Assembly (NCBI GenBank): GCA_045645985.1
Contig: JAZRJV010000054.1
Coordinates: 28,070 to 92,069 of the forward strand
DNA from: RGIG9060 sp045645985
Lineage (GTDB): Bacteria > Spirochaetota > Spirochaetia > Treponematales > Treponemataceae
DNA: 64,000 nucleotides
Direction: 5' to 3'
Of this stretch, positions 8,533 through 17,271 are shown piece by piece. The position numbers and the translations under genes were made by a program. The notes beneath the pieces were generated by a model that was not told where the DNA came from, searched no databases, and worked only from the letters and a program-made list of their open reading frames with translations. The stretch's first letter is position 1; the number at the start of each line of letters is the position of its first letter.

Positions 8533-9357
8533 ATGGCTCTTAAAGTATATAAGCCGATCACTGCAGGAACTCGAACTCGTATCGATCTTTGCAGAGACGA
8601 ATTGACCGCAGATAAGCCAGAGAAAAGCTTATCATCTGGTCTTAAATCACGCGGCGGACGCGGTGCTGGTGGTCGTATTTCAGTACGACATCAAGGTGGC
8701 GGTCACAAAAGAAAGTATCGTGTGATTGATTTTAAAAGGGATAAACATGGAATTCCTGGAACAGTTCGAACAATCGAATATGATCCAAACAGAAGTGCAA
8801 ATATTGCATTGGTATTCTATGCTGATGGTGAAAAGAGATATATTATTGCACCAAAAGGTTTGCAAGTAGGACAGAAAATTCTTTCTGGTGAAAATGCAAC
8901 ACCTACAGTTGGTAATGCTCTTCCATTAGAAGCTATCCCAGTTGGATTTACTGTACATAACATCGAGTTAACACTCGGTCGTGGTGGACAGTTGGCACGG
9001 TCAGCCGGCGCTAGTGCACTTGTTGCTGCTAAAGAAGGTGAATATGTTACTATTCGTCTTCCATCAGGTGAAGTGCGTCGTGTTCATAAAAAATGTTATG
9101 CTACAATCGGTATTGTAGGTAACGAAGACCGTATGAATACTCAGTTGGGTAAAGCTGGACGCGCAAGATGGAGAGGTATTCGTCCATCAGTTCGTGGTAT
9201 GGCTATGAACCCAGTTGATCATCCACTTGGTGGTGGTGAAGGCGCTGGTAAAGGACGTAACCCTGTTACTCCTTGGGGACAACCTTGCCGTGGTTACAAA
9301 ACACGAAGCAAGAGAAAGGTTTCAAACAATTTTATTGTTTCACGCCGAAAGAAGTAA
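8533..9357 (+). CDS. rplB: Large ribosomal subunit protein L2
   Basis: Universally conserved 23S rRNA-binding protein required for subunit association and peptidyl transferase function; 274 residues. The RNA-binding and C-terminal hallmarks GGGHKRKYRVIDFKR and RGMAMNPVDHPLGGGEG are intact, including the functional His in VDHP. AAGGGGAAC serves as ribosome-binding site. Confidence 0.98.
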   Translation: MALKVYKPITAGTRTRIDLCRDELTADKPEKSLSSGLKSRGGRGAGGRISVRHQGGGHKRKYRVIDFKRDKHGIPGTVRTIEYDPNRSANIALVFYADGEKRYIIAPKGLQVGQKILSGENATPTVGNALPLEAIPVGFTVHNIELTLGRGGQLARSAGASALVAAKEGEYVTIRLPSGEVRRVHKKCYATIGIVGNEDRMNTQLGKAGRARWRGIRPSVRGMAMNPVDHPLGGGEGAGKGRNPVTPWGQPCRGYKTRSKRKVSNNFIVSRRKK

Positions 9358-9374
9358 TAGGATAGGAGATAACC

Positions 9375-9653
9375 GTGTCAAGATCTGTTAAAAAAGGCCC
9401 TTTTATTGAAAAGAGTCTTTATAAAAAGGTTATTGAAATGAACAAAGCAGCAGATAGGAAGATGATTAAAACATATTCCCGCTGTTCAACTATTATACCT
9501 GAAATGGTTGGAAACACTATTTCTGTGTATAACGGCAAAACATGGGTACCTGTGTATGTTACAGAAAACCTCGTTGGGCACAAACTCGGCGAATTTTCTC
9601 CAACACGCATTTTCCGTGGTCATGCTGGTTCAGATAAAAAGGCTGGTAGATAG
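9375..9653 (+). CDS. rpsS: Small ribosomal subunit protein S19
   Basis: 30S head protein contacting the subunit bridge; 92 residues. Starts at GTG with AGGAG eight bases upstream and reads M-SRSVKKGPFIEKSL, the standard S19 N-terminus; ends with FSPTRIFRGHAGSDKKAGR. Followed directly by rplV. Confidence 0.97.
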   Translation: MSRSVKKGPFIEKSLYKKVIEMNKAADRKMIKTYSRCSTIIPEMVGNTISVYNGKTWVPVYVTENLVGHKLGEFSPTRIFRGHAGSDKKAGR

Positions 9654-9662
9654 GTGAATATG

Positions 9663-10019
9663 ATGGCTGATAAAAGCGGATATATAGCCACTACAAAATT
9701 CCTAATAGCATCACCTACAAAGGTTCGCCCTGTAGCAAATGTTATTAAGAGGAAGACCTGTTCAGAGGCTATGGCAATTCTAGAGAATATGCCACAAAAG
9801 GGTGCTAAGTTGATTCGTGGAACATTAAAATCTGCGATTTCTAATGCGCTTTTTGCTAACAAAAAGCTTGATGAAGATATGTTGTATGTTAAGGAAATTC
9901 GTATTGACGAAGGTCCTCGTCTAAAGAGAGTTTGGTTTCGCGGTAAAGGCCGTGCAGACATGCTCCTAAGAAGAATGTGCCATATCTCAGTTGTAGTAGC
10001 TGAAAAGGCGGGGGAATAA
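9663..10019 (+). CDS. rplV: Large ribosomal subunit protein L22
   Basis: Exit-tunnel protein, about 118 residues. I prefer the ATG at 9663 because AGGTG (9652-9656) is six bases upstream; a GTG at 9654 or ATG at 9660 are alternatives that add only three or one residues. The RKTCSEAMAILENMPQKGAK region and the C-terminal hairpin with RVWFRGKGRAD match L22. The start overlaps closely with the end of rpsS, so translation is coupled. Confidence 0.95.
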   Translation: MADKSGYIATTKFLIASPTKVRPVANVIKRKTCSEAMAILENMPQKGAKLIRGTLKSAISNALFANKKLDEDMLYVKEIRIDEGPRLKRVWFRGKGRADMLLRRMCHISVVVAEKAGE

Positions 10020-10020
10020 C

Positions 10021-10776
10021 GTGGGACAGAAAGTAAATCCTATTGGATTGCGTCTTGGTATTAATAAAACATGGCAATCACGATGGTATGCAGATCCTCG
10101 TGAATATGCAGATTTGCTTCACGAAGATTTAAGAATCAGAAAAATGGTTCTTGCATTGCCTGAATGTAACAATGCTGATATCGCAGAGGTTGAAATTGTT
10201 CGTCATCCTCAACGAGTAACTATTGTTATTCATACAGCCCGTCCAGGTGCAATCATTGGTACAAAAGGTGCCAATATTGAAAAAATTGGTGCTGAAATTC
10301 AAAAGAAATTGGCTAAGAAAGTTCAAATTAAGATTAAAGAAATCAAACGAGCTGAAGTCAATGCTTCTTTAATTGCACAAAACATTGCAAGACAACTTGT
10401 AAACCGTGCTTCATTCAGAAAAGCTTTGAAACAATCTTCAAGCAATGCAATGAGAGGTGGTGCACAAGGTATTAAAATCCGTTTAAGCGGTCGTCTTGGT
10501 GGTGCTGAAATGTCTCGTACAGAAGAGTACAAAGAAGGAAGAGTTCCTCTTCACACACTTCGTGCAGATATAGATTATGGTTTCGCTGAAGCACATACAA
10601 CATTCGGAAAAATCGGTGTTAAAGTATGGGTTTACAACGGAATGATGTATGGACGCGATCAAAATGAGGATGCTGGACAGCTTCTCAAGAAAAATCGTGA
10701 CCGCAATGAACGCTCAGATAATTCTGAAAAGAAACCTGCTCGTTCAAACCGCGGTGCTAAATCTTCAAGGAGTTAG
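10021..10776 (+). CDS. rpsC: Small ribosomal subunit protein S3 with basic C-terminal extension
   Basis: 30S protein at the mRNA entry channel with helicase function. Starts at GTG (GQKVNPIGLRLGI), has the KH domain motif IIGTKGANIEKI and the GRLGGAEMSRTEEYKEG signature. 251 residues is longer than the usual 210-235: the last 30 or so residues are a low-complexity Lys/Arg/Ser tail. The start lies one base after the rplV stop. Confidence 0.97.
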   Translation: MGQKVNPIGLRLGINKTWQSRWYADPREYADLLHEDLRIRKMVLALPECNNADIAEVEIVRHPQRVTIVIHTARPGAIIGTKGANIEKIGAEIQKKLAKKVQIKIKEIKRAEVNASLIAQNIARQLVNRASFRKALKQSSSNAMRGGAQGIKIRLSGRLGGAEMSRTEEYKEGRVPLHTLRADIDYGFAEAHTTFGKIGVKVWVYNGMMYGRDQNEDAGQLLKKNRDRNERSDNSEKKPARSNRGAKSSRS

Positions 10777-10778
10777 TC

Positions 10779-11198
10779 ATGGCACTTGCACCGAAAAGAG
10801 TAATGCACCGTAAGGTGCAAAGAGGTCGAATCGACGGAAACGCAACTCGTGGTTGTAATGTAGATTTTGGTGATGTAGCTCTTGTAGCTCTTGAACCAAT
10901 CTGGTTATCAGCTCGTCATATCGAAGCTGCTCGTGTTGCTTTGAACCGTAAGATTAACCGTAAAGGTCAGGTTTGGATTCGTGTATTCCCAGATAAACCT
11001 ATTTCTAAAAAACCTGCTGAAACAAGACAGGGTAAAGGTAAGGGAGCACCTGAATTCTGGGCTGCTGTAATTAAACCAGGCCAGATTCTATTCGAAATTG
11101 GTGGCGTTGATTTGGCTATTGCCGAAGAAGCTGTTAGACTTGCAGGAAGTAAACTTCCTATTAAGACTAAAATAGCTTATCGTAACGAAGTTCTATAA
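10779..11198 (+). CDS. rplP: Large ribosomal subunit protein L16
   Basis: 23S rRNA-binding protein near the A site, 139 residues. The APKRVMHRKVQRGR start and the GKGKGAPEFWAAVIKPGQILFEI segment are characteristic. AAGGAG sits inside the end of rpsC and only two bases separate the genes. Confidence 0.97.
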   Translation: MALAPKRVMHRKVQRGRIDGNATRGCNVDFGDVALVALEPIWLSARHIEAARVALNRKINRKGQVWIRVFPDKPISKKPAETRQGKGKGAPEFWAAVIKPGQILFEIGGVDLAIAEEAVRLAGSKLPIKTKIAYRNEVL

Positions 11199-11209
11199 GG
11201 AGTTCTAAA

Positions 11210-11410
11210 ATGGCAAAGAAAGAAAAAGAATTGTCTTATTCCGAACTCGTTGCAAAACGGAATGAGCTAAAAAAACAGTACATGGATTTAAGATTCCAGA
11301 TGGTTATTGGCCATGTGGATAATCCCTTGCAAAAACGTACAATGCGTCGTGAAATCGCTCGCATTAATACGCTGATCCGACAAAAAGAAATTGCCGGACA
11401 GGATAAGTAG
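11210..11410 (+). CDS. rpmC: Large ribosomal subunit protein L29
   Basis: Small exit-tunnel rim protein, 66 residues, two helices. YSELVAKRNELKKQYMDLRFQ and the IARINTLIRQKE helix fit L29. AAGGAG precedes ATG. rpsQ begins ten bases after its stop. Confidence 0.95.
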   Translation: MAKKEKELSYSELVAKRNELKKQYMDLRFQMVIGHVDNPLQKRTMRREIARINTLIRQKEIAGQDK

Positions 11411-11420
11411 GAGCTGACCC

Positions 11421-11693
11421 GTGGAAGAACAAGTAGTTCAAAATAAAGCTTCAAAAAGATCTTTTGTTGGTATCGTAACAAGTGACAAAATGGATAAGAC
11501 TATTGTTGTTTCAGTTGCTACAAAAAAGATGCACAGGCTTTATAAAAAATATGTTACCCGTGTCAAGAAATGCAAGGCACATGATGAAAAGAACGAGGCA
11601 AAAATTGGTGACCGCGTTCGTATCGTAGAGTGTCGGCCTCTAAGCAAAGATAAATGCTGGAGACTTGCCGAAATCGTTGAACGAGCTAGATAA
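11421..11693 (+). CDS. rpsQ: Small ribosomal subunit protein S17
   Basis: 16S rRNA-binding OB-fold protein, 90 residues, GTG start with AGGAG upstream. FVGIVTSDKMDKTIVVSV and GDRVRIVECRPLSKDKCWRL are typical S17 motifs. It stands between rpmC and rplN in the usual order. Confidence 0.96.
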   Translation: MEEQVVQNKASKRSFVGIVTSDKMDKTIVVSVATKKMHRLYKKYVTRVKKCKAHDEKNEAKIGDRVRIVECRPLSKDKCWRLAEIVERAR

Positions 11694-11710
11694 GCTTAAG
11701 GAGATAAAGT

Positions 11711-12079
11711 ATGATTCAGATGCAAACAAATTTGAACGTAGCTGATAACTCTGGTGCAAAGCAAGTTCAATGTATCAAGGTAATTGGCGGTTCACACCGT
11801 CGCTATGCAAGTATTGGCGATGTAATTGTTGTAGCTGTTAAGGATGCTATTCCTACATCTACAATCAAAAAAGGTTCAGTCGAAAAGGCTGTTATCGTAA
11901 GAATTGCTAAAGAATATCGTCGTCCTGATGGAACATATATTCGCTTTGATGACAACGCTTGTGTTCTCATCGATGCAAATAAAAACCCAAAAGGTAAGCG
12001 TGTATTCGGACCAGTAGCTCGTGAGCTTCGTGATATGGATTACATGAAAATCGTATCACTTGCTCCAGAAGTTCTATAA
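11711..12079 (+). CDS. rplN: Large ribosomal subunit protein L14
   Basis: 50S protein at the subunit interface, 122 residues. Begins MIQMQTNLNVADNSGAKQ, carries GTYIRFDDNACVLI and ends EVL as in most L14. AAGGAG upstream; rplX follows after 11 bases. Confidence 0.98.
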   Translation: MIQMQTNLNVADNSGAKQVQCIKVIGGSHRRYASIGDVIVVAVKDAIPTSTIKKGSVEKAVIVRIAKEYRRPDGTYIRFDDNACVLIDANKNPKGKRVFGPVARELRDMDYMKIVSLAPEVL

Positions 12080-12090
12080 GGAGAATTGAA

Positions 12091-12405
12091 ATGCAAAAGA
12101 AATTTAAAATCCGCAAGGATGACCTTGTAGAAGTAATCGCTGGTAAAGACAAGGGAAAAAGAGGAACAGTAGTTCGTGTTCTTAGCGATAAGGATAGAGT
12201 TATTGTTGCTGGAGTAAACCTTGTTAAGAAGGCAATGAGAAAACGCAGTCAACAGGATCGCGGTGGAATTTCTGAAATTGAAGCTCCACTTCACATTTCA
12301 AATGTAGCTATCGTTTGTAAAAAATGTGGGCCTGTTCGTATTGGATATAAAATCGACGGCGACAAGAAAATTCGTGTTTGCCGTAAATGTGGAGAAACTC
12401 TATAA
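12091..12405 (+). CDS. rplX: Large ribosomal subunit protein L24
   Basis: Assembly-initiator protein of the 50S subunit, 104 residues. KOW motif in KDDLVEVIAGKDKGKRGTVV. The C-terminal part has two CxxC pairs (CKKC and CRKC), indicating a zinc-ribbon form. The TAA stop overlaps the rplE ATG by one base. Confidence 0.96.
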   Translation: MQKKFKIRKDDLVEVIAGKDKGKRGTVVRVLSDKDRVIVAGVNLVKKAMRKRSQQDRGGISEIEAPLHISNVAIVCKKCGPVRIGYKIDGDKKIRVCRKCGETL

Positions 12406-12956
12406 TGAGTAATTACGTACCCCGGCTTAAGAAAGTCTACAATGACAAAATCGCCCCAGAACTCTTCAAAGAGTTAGGATGTAAAACAGTTATGCAAATT
12501 CCTGCAATCAAAAAGATTGTAGTGAGCATGGGTGTTGGCGAAGCTCTCACAAACAAGAAACTCCTTGATGCCGCAGTTACTGACCTTACAGCAATTACAG
12601 GTCAGAAAGCTGTAAAAACAAGGGCAAAGAAAAGTATTGCTAATTTCAAGCTTCGTGAGGGCAATGAGGTTGGAGTAATGGTAACATTGAGAGGAGCTCA
12701 TATGTATGAGTTCCTTGATAGACTCATCAATGTTGCATTACCCCGTGTTAAGGATTTCCGCGGTATCAAACCTAATGGATTTGATGGTCATGGAAATTAT
12801 TCTCTTGGTATCACAGAGCAGATTATTTTCCCTGAAATCGACTTCGATAAAATCGAAAAAGTTTCTGGATTAAATATCAACATTGTAACCAGTGCAGCAA
12901 CTGATAATGATGCACGAGCTCTCCTTATCAAGTTCGGAATGCCATTCAGAAAATAA
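12405..12956 (+). CDS. rplE: Large ribosomal subunit protein L5
   Basis: 5S rRNA-binding protein of the central protuberance, 183 residues from the ATG that overlaps the rplX stop (TAATG). NYVPRLKKVYNDKIAPEL, the VGEA segment and the LGITEQIIFPEIDFDKI signature are all present. A TGTGGAGAAAC stretch inside rplX supplies the ribosome-binding site. Confidence 0.97.
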   Translation: MSNYVPRLKKVYNDKIAPELFKELGCKTVMQIPAIKKIVVSMGVGEALTNKKLLDAAVTDLTAITGQKAVKTRAKKSIANFKLREGNEVGVMVTLRGAHMYEFLDRLINVALPRVKDFRGIKPNGFDGHGNYSLGITEQIIFPEIDFDKIEKVSGLNINIVTSAATDNDARALLIKFGMPFRK

Positions 12957-12967
12957 GGGAGGAGTTC

Positions 12968-13153
12968 ATGGCAAAGAAATCAATGATTATTAAGGCAGAA
13001 CGCACTCCTAAGTACAGCACAAGAAAAGTAAATCGCTGTCAATGTTGCGGTCGCCCTAGAGGATACTTACGAAAGTTCAAAATGTGTCGTGTTTGCTTCC
13101 GTAAGTTAGCAAGTGAAGGCCTTATCCCAGGTGTCACAAAATCCAGTTGGTAG
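12968..13153 (+). CDS. rpsZ: Small ribosomal subunit protein S14, zinc-binding type
   Basis: 30S head protein, 61 residues, the short zinc form: Cys24-x2-Cys27 and Cys40-x2-Cys43 provide the zinc site. GGGAGGAG is the ribosome-binding site. The short form is replaced or supplemented in some bacteria by the longer zinc-free rpsN product; only this copy is in the window. Confidence 0.97.
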   Translation: MAKKSMIIKAERTPKYSTRKVNRCQCCGRPRGYLRKFKMCRVCFRKLASEGLIPGVTKSSW

Positions 13154-13167
13154 AGTAGGAGAAGAAA

Positions 13168-13566
13168 ATGAGCGTTTCAGACCCAATAGCAGATATGCTT
13201 ACTAAGGTAAGGAATGCGGCTATGGCCCGCCACGAAAAGGTAGACGTTTCTACATCCAAGCTCAAATTGGAAATCGTGAAAATCCTTAAAACCGAAGGCT
13301 ATATTAAGAATTTCAAGAAAGTAACACAAGATGGTGTTAATGTAATTAGAATTTTCTTGAAATATGACGAATCAAACGCACCTGTTATTCATGGAATTGA
13401 AAAAATTTCTACACCAGGTAGACGCGTTTATTCTGGTTATAAAGATCTGCCCCGTATGTATAATGGATACGGTACAGTTATCGTTTCAACATCTATCGGT
13501 GTTACTACAGGTAAAAAAGCAGCCGAAAAGATGGTGGGCGGTGAGTTAATTTGCAACGTTTGGTAA
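13168..13566 (+). CDS. rpsH: Small ribosomal subunit protein S8
   Basis: Central 16S rRNA-binding protein and, in E. coli, the translational repressor of the spc operon; 132 residues. SDPIADMLTKVRNA start and the STSIGVTTGKKAAEKMVGGE C-terminal segment are standard. AGGAG upstream; 12 bases to rplF. Confidence 0.97.
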   Translation: MSVSDPIADMLTKVRNAAMARHEKVDVSTSKLKLEIVKILKTEGYIKNFKKVTQDGVNVIRIFLKYDESNAPVIHGIEKISTPGRRVYSGYKDLPRMYNGYGTVIVSTSIGVTTGKKAAEKMVGGELICNVW

Positions 13567-13578
13567 TAGGAGGAAGTA

Positions 13579-14118
13579 ATGTCAAGAATCGGTAAACTTC
13601 CTGTTGCTATTCCAGCGGGAGTAAAAGTAAGTGTGGCAAATAACCTTATCACTGTTGAAGGTGCAAAAGGTAAATTGACACAAGATTTTTGTGATTTAGT
13701 TTCAATCGAAGTAAAAGATAATGAAGCTGTAGTTACAAGAGCAAATGATTCAAAACCTGCACGCGCAGCTCATGGTTTGTATCGTAACCTTTTGAACAAC
13801 ATGATTATTGGTGTATCAAACGGTTTTACAAAAGTTCTTGTAATTAACGGTGTTGGTTATCGTGCTGAAGTTCAAGGTGATAAATTAGTTATGAACCTTG
13901 GATATTCAAATGACTTTATCGCATCAATTCCAGCAAATTTAACTGTGGCAGTTGAAGGACAGAACAAGATTTCAATTTCTGGAATCGATAAACAAGCTGT
14001 TGGTGAATATGCAGCTGGAATCCGTAAACTTCGTGGACCTGAACCTTACAAAGGTAAGGGTATTCGCTATGAAACAGAAGTTATCAAGCGAAAAGTCGGA
14101 AAATCCGGTGTTAAATAA
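13579..14118 (+). CDS. rplF: Large ribosomal subunit protein L6
   Basis: 50S protein near the factor-binding site, 179 residues, two repeated alpha-beta domains. MSRIGKLPVAIPAGV start and the GPEPYKGKGIRYETEVIKRK C-terminal signature are conserved. AGGAGG precedes ATG. Confidence 0.98.
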   Translation: MSRIGKLPVAIPAGVKVSVANNLITVEGAKGKLTQDFCDLVSIEVKDNEAVVTRANDSKPARAAHGLYRNLLNNMIIGVSNGFTKVLVINGVGYRAEVQGDKLVMNLGYSNDFIASIPANLTVAVEGQNKISISGIDKQAVGEYAAGIRKLRGPEPYKGKGIRYETEVIKRKVGKSGVK

Positions 14119-14130
14119 GGATGTATCTAG

Positions 14131-14493
14131 ATGTTTAAGAAACTTAATGATAAAGACAGAAAGCGTCTTAAGAGAAAAATTCACATCCGCAAACGGTTGC
14201 ATGGAACTGCAGAACGTCCTCGTATGACTGTAACTCGCAGTAACTGTAATTTGTATATGCAGATAATTGATGATGATGCCGGAAAAACTCTTGCATCAAT
14301 TTCAACATTGGAAAAAGAGTTTGCTTCTTTGAAACCTAATACAGAAGGTGCTGTAAAATTAGGTGAAGAATTTGGAAAACGCATTCTTGATAAAAACATC
14401 AAGACTGTAGTTTTTGATAGAAACGGTTATCTCTACCATGGTGTAGTGAAAGCTCTTGCTGATGGTGCAAGAAAAGCCGGATTAGAGTTCTAG
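14131..14493 (+). CDS. rplR: Large ribosomal subunit protein L18
   Basis: 5S rRNA-binding protein, 120 residues. A basic N-terminal tail precedes the RLHGTAERPRMTVTRSN motif; the C-terminus FDRNGYLYHGVVKALADGAR is typical. The ribosome-binding site is AAGGA within the rplF stop region. Confidence 0.97.
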   Translation: MFKKLNDKDRKRLKRKIHIRKRLHGTAERPRMTVTRSNCNLYMQIIDDDAGKTLASISTLEKEFASLKPNTEGAVKLGEEFGKRILDKNIKTVVFDRNGYLYHGVVKALADGARKAGLEF

Positions 14494-14501
14494 GAGAAGC
14501 T

Positions 14502-15014
14502 ATGGATCACCAGAAAAATTTTGATAGAGATCAGCCAAAAGAATTTGTTGAAAAACTTATCAAGTTAAACCGTACAGCAAAAGTTGTAAAAGGTGGACGC
14601 AGATATTCATTTTCAGCATTAACAATTGTTGGCGATAAAAAAGGAAGAGTTGGTTTTGGTTTTGGTAAAGCCAACGATGTAACAGAGGCTATCAGAAAGA
14701 GTATTGATAAAGCTAAGAGAAATCTTGTGACTGTTCCTCTTAAAAATGGAACAATCCCACACGAAATCCAAGCATCATTCAAAAGCTCTTCTGTTCTTCT
14801 TAAACCAGCTTGTTCTGGAACAGGTATTATTGCAGGTGGACCTGTAAGAGCTGTTCTTGAAGCTGCTGGAGCTACAGATGTTATGTCAAAATCTTTAGGA
14901 TCAAATACTTCTGTAAATGTAGTTCGTGCTACATTTGAAGCAGTAAAAGGTCTTATGGATGCTCGCGTAGTAGCTAAAAACAGAAGTAAAACTCTAAAAG
15001 ACTTATGGGGTTAA
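14502..15014 (+). CDS. rpsE: Small ribosomal subunit protein S5
   Basis: 30S protein involved in decoding fidelity and mRNA unwinding, 170 residues. The RNA-binding motif GGRRYSFSALTIVGDKKGRVG and the loop KPACSGTGIIAGGPVRAVLE are clear. AGGAG overlaps the rplR stop. Confidence 0.97.
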   Translation: MDHQKNFDRDQPKEFVEKLIKLNRTAKVVKGGRRYSFSALTIVGDKKGRVGFGFGKANDVTEAIRKSIDKAKRNLVTVPLKNGTIPHEIQASFKSSSVLLKPACSGTGIIAGGPVRAVLEAAGATDVMSKSLGSNTSVNVVRATFEAVKGLMDARVVAKNRSKTLKDLWG

Positions 15015-15017
15015 TCA

Positions 15018-15203
15018 ATGGCTAAGAAGGTTAAAGTAACACTAATTAAGAGTACTATCGGACAGAAGCCTGCTAAACGCGCAACTGTAAGAAGTCTCGG
15101 GTTGAAAAAAATTAACTCAACTGTGGAACATGAATTAAATCCTGCTATTGCTGGTATGATTGCTTCTGTTTCACATCTTGTTAAGTGCGAGGAGTTAAAC
15201 TAA
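15018..15203 (+). CDS. rpmD: Large ribosomal subunit protein L30
   Basis: Small 50S protein, 61 residues. KVTLIKSTIGQKPAKRATVR and the NPAIAGMIASVSHLVK C-terminal helix match the bacterial short form. The stop TAATG overlaps the rplO start by one base. Confidence 0.95.
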   Translation: MAKKVKVTLIKSTIGQKPAKRATVRSLGLKKINSTVEHELNPAIAGMIASVSHLVKCEELN

Positions 15204-15670
15204 TGTCAGATTTCGTACTCAGTGCCCCACAAGGTGCAAATAAAAATACAAAAAGAGTAGGACGAGGAACAGGATCTGGTCTTGGTTCTACAGCTGGCCG
15301 CGGAAATAAGGGACAACAGTCCCGTTCTGGCGGAAAGGTTTATGTTGGATTTGAAGGTGGACAGATGCCTTTGTATCGCCGTATTGCTCAACGCGGATTT
15401 TCAAACTATCCGTTCAAAAAGGAATACGCAATCTTCAATCTTAGAGATTTAGAAGCAAAATATACTGATGGCGAAACAGTAAATGTTGAATCATTAGTAT
15501 TAAAAGGGCTTTTAAAGAAAGTAAATCTTCCAGTTAAGATTTTAGGTGACGGTGAAGTTACAAAGAAATTGACTGTAGCTGTTGATAAGGTTTCTGCTTC
15601 TGCGAAGGAGAAAATCGAAAAAGTTGGCGGTTCAGTTGTTGCTTGTACAAAAGCTGCTACTAACGAATAA
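15203..15670 (+). CDS. rplO: Large ribosomal subunit protein L15
   Basis: Late-assembly 50S protein, 155 residues from the ATG in TAATG; GCGAGGAG lies in the end of rpmD. Contains the Gly/Arg-rich KRVGRGTGSGLGSTAGRGNK and GFEGGQMPLYRRIAQRGFSN segments of L15. secY follows after 17 bases. Confidence 0.96.
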   Translation: MSDFVLSAPQGANKNTKRVGRGTGSGLGSTAGRGNKGQQSRSGGKVYVGFEGGQMPLYRRIAQRGFSNYPFKKEYAIFNLRDLEAKYTDGETVNVESLVLKGLLKKVNLPVKILGDGEVTKKLTVAVDKVSASAKEKIEKVGGSVVACTKAATNE

Positions 15671-15687
15671 AATTGCGGGATATTAAA

Positions 15688-17007
15688 ATGGCAAACAATC
15701 CAATTGTAAATATGTTTAAAGTAAAAGAAATTCGCAGTCGCATTTTCTTTACATTTATTGTTCTCGCTGTCTATCGTTTGGGTAGTGTTTTGACAATTCC
15801 TGGAATTAATCCTCAGGCTTTGACATCTTACTTCGAGTCATTGACACGCGGTAATGCTTTTGTTGACTATATGGACTTTTTTGCCGGTGGTGCCTTCTCT
15901 AATTTCTCTGTGTTCATGCTTGGTGTTATGCCATACATTTCAACTCAGATTATTATGCAGTTGGCACTAATTATCTTTCCATCTTTGAAAAGAATTGCAC
16001 AGGAAGACGGTGGTCAAAAGAAAGTTCAGAAATGGACACGCGTAGGAACTGTATTTGTATGTCTTATTCAGTCTATGGCTGTAACTGTTTATGCTACTAG
16101 TATTCCTGGTGCTGTTGTAATTTCAAGTTCTGTATTGTTCAAAATTATTGCAATGATTACTGTTACAACAGGTACAATGGTAACAATTTGGCTTGGTGAA
16201 CAAATTACTGCAAGAGGTATCGGAAACGGTATTTCTATGTTGATTTTTGCTGGTATCGTTGCTCGACTTCCATCAGCTGTATGGGAATTAGGTCGTATGG
16301 TAAAAAGCGGAGATCTCAACATTGTATTTGTAATCGTTGTAATTTTTATGTTTGCTGGAATCGTTGCTCTTGTTGTTTACGAACAACAAGGACAAAGAAA
16401 AATTCCTGTACATTATGCAAAACGCGTTGTTGGTCGTAAAATGTACGGCGGACAAAGCACTTACATACCATTTAAAATCAATCCATCAGGAGTTATCCCT
16501 GTAATTTTTGCTTCATCTTTCTTAACATTCCCATTGCAAATTGCAACAAGTTTGGGACCAAATGTTAGATGGTTGAACAATCTTGCAACATTCCTAGATC
16601 CTGTTGGACTTTGGTATAATGTTTTCTTGGTTTTGTTAATCGTTTTCTTTGCATACTTCTACACACAGGTAACCCTGAACCCCACTGAGATTGCAAAAAA
16701 CGTCCGTGAAAACGGTGGTTCTATTCCTGGAATTAGAACAGACAAGATGGAAGAATACATGCAGAAAGTATTGAACCGACTCGTGCTGCCAGGTTCATTG
16801 TACCTTGCTGTAATTGCTGTTTTACCAACAATCATACAGAATCTTTTTGGATTCCCACAATCAATTTCTATGTTGATGGGTGGAACTTCATTGTTGATTC
16901 TTGTAGGTGTTGATTTGGACACAATGAGCCAGGTTGAAGCTTTGATGAAAATGCATCATCAAGATGGCTTAGTAAAAAAAGGCAAGTTGCGCTCAAGAAA
17001 TCTTTAG
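15688..17007 (+). CDS. secY: Preprotein translocase subunit SecY
   Basis: Channel subunit of the Sec translocon in the inner membrane, 439 residues, ten predicted membrane helices. IRSRIFFTFIVLAVYRLGS (helix 1), the plug region with FAGGAFSNFSVFMLGVMPYI, and the cytoplasmic loop NPTEIAKNVRENGGSIPGIR are diagnostic. I prefer ATG at 15688 over an in-frame TTG at 15673. It ends the spc part; adk, map and infA, which often follow secY, are absent. Confidence 0.97.
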   Translation: MANNPIVNMFKVKEIRSRIFFTFIVLAVYRLGSVLTIPGINPQALTSYFESLTRGNAFVDYMDFFAGGAFSNFSVFMLGVMPYISTQIIMQLALIIFPSLKRIAQEDGGQKKVQKWTRVGTVFVCLIQSMAVTVYATSIPGAVVISSSVLFKIIAMITVTTGTMVTIWLGEQITARGIGNGISMLIFAGIVARLPSAVWELGRMVKSGDLNIVFVIVVIFMFAGIVALVVYEQQGQRKIPVHYAKRVVGRKMYGGQSTYIPFKINPSGVIPVIFASSFLTFPLQIATSLGPNVRWLNNLATFLDPVGLWYNVFLVLLIVFFAYFYTQVTLNPTEIAKNVRENGGSIPGIRTDKMEEYMQKVLNRLVLPGSLYLAVIAVLPTIIQNLFGFPQSISMLMGGTSLLILVGVDLDTMSQVEALMKMHHQDGLVKKGKLRSRNL

Positions 17008-17048
17008 AATTTCTTAGATTTTTTGTTGTAACTGGTAGAATAACTTTG

Positions 17049-17128
17049 AAAAATAGTGTTTAATAGTCGGTATCGGATTGTAAATCATTGCGATTTGCTA
17101 GGATTCGATATCAACTATCACTATTTTT
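17049..17128 (+). promoter_or_regulatory. Long leader hairpin before rpmJ-rpsM-rpsK-rpsD-rpoA
   Basis: Nested stems in the secY-rpmJ gap: AAAAATAGTG (17049-17058) with CACTATTTTT (17119-17128), then TAGT with ACTA, then GGTATCGGAT (17069-17078) with ATTCGATATC (17103-17112; ten pairs including two G-U), closed by AAATC/GATTT (17082-17096). This is far more structure than chance in a 140-base spacer. In E. coli and B. subtilis S4 represses its own operon through a leader structure; rpsD lies in this operon, so an S4-type control element is a reasonable inference. The distal arm also ends in five T. Confidence 0.6.
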
Positions 17129-17147
17129 AATTATCCAGGGGGATATT

Positions 17148-17261
17148 ATGAAAGTGCGAACCAGCGTAAAGCCTATTTGCGATAAGTGTAAGGTTATCAA
17201 GCGTTTCGGTATTGTTAGAATCGTTTGTACAAATCCAAAACATAAGCAAAGACAAGGCTAA
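17148..17261 (+). CDS. rpmJ: Large ribosomal subunit protein L36
   Basis: 37-residue 50S protein, MKVRTSVKPICDKCKVIKR start. Zinc ligands Cys11, Cys14, Cys27 and His32 are all present, so this is the zinc-binding form. CAGGGGG lies six bases before ATG. First gene of the alpha-type operon after the long leader hairpin. Confidence 0.96.
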   Translation: MKVRTSVKPICDKCKVIKRFGIVRIVCTNPKHKQRQG

Positions 17262-17271
17262 GGAGTATTAG

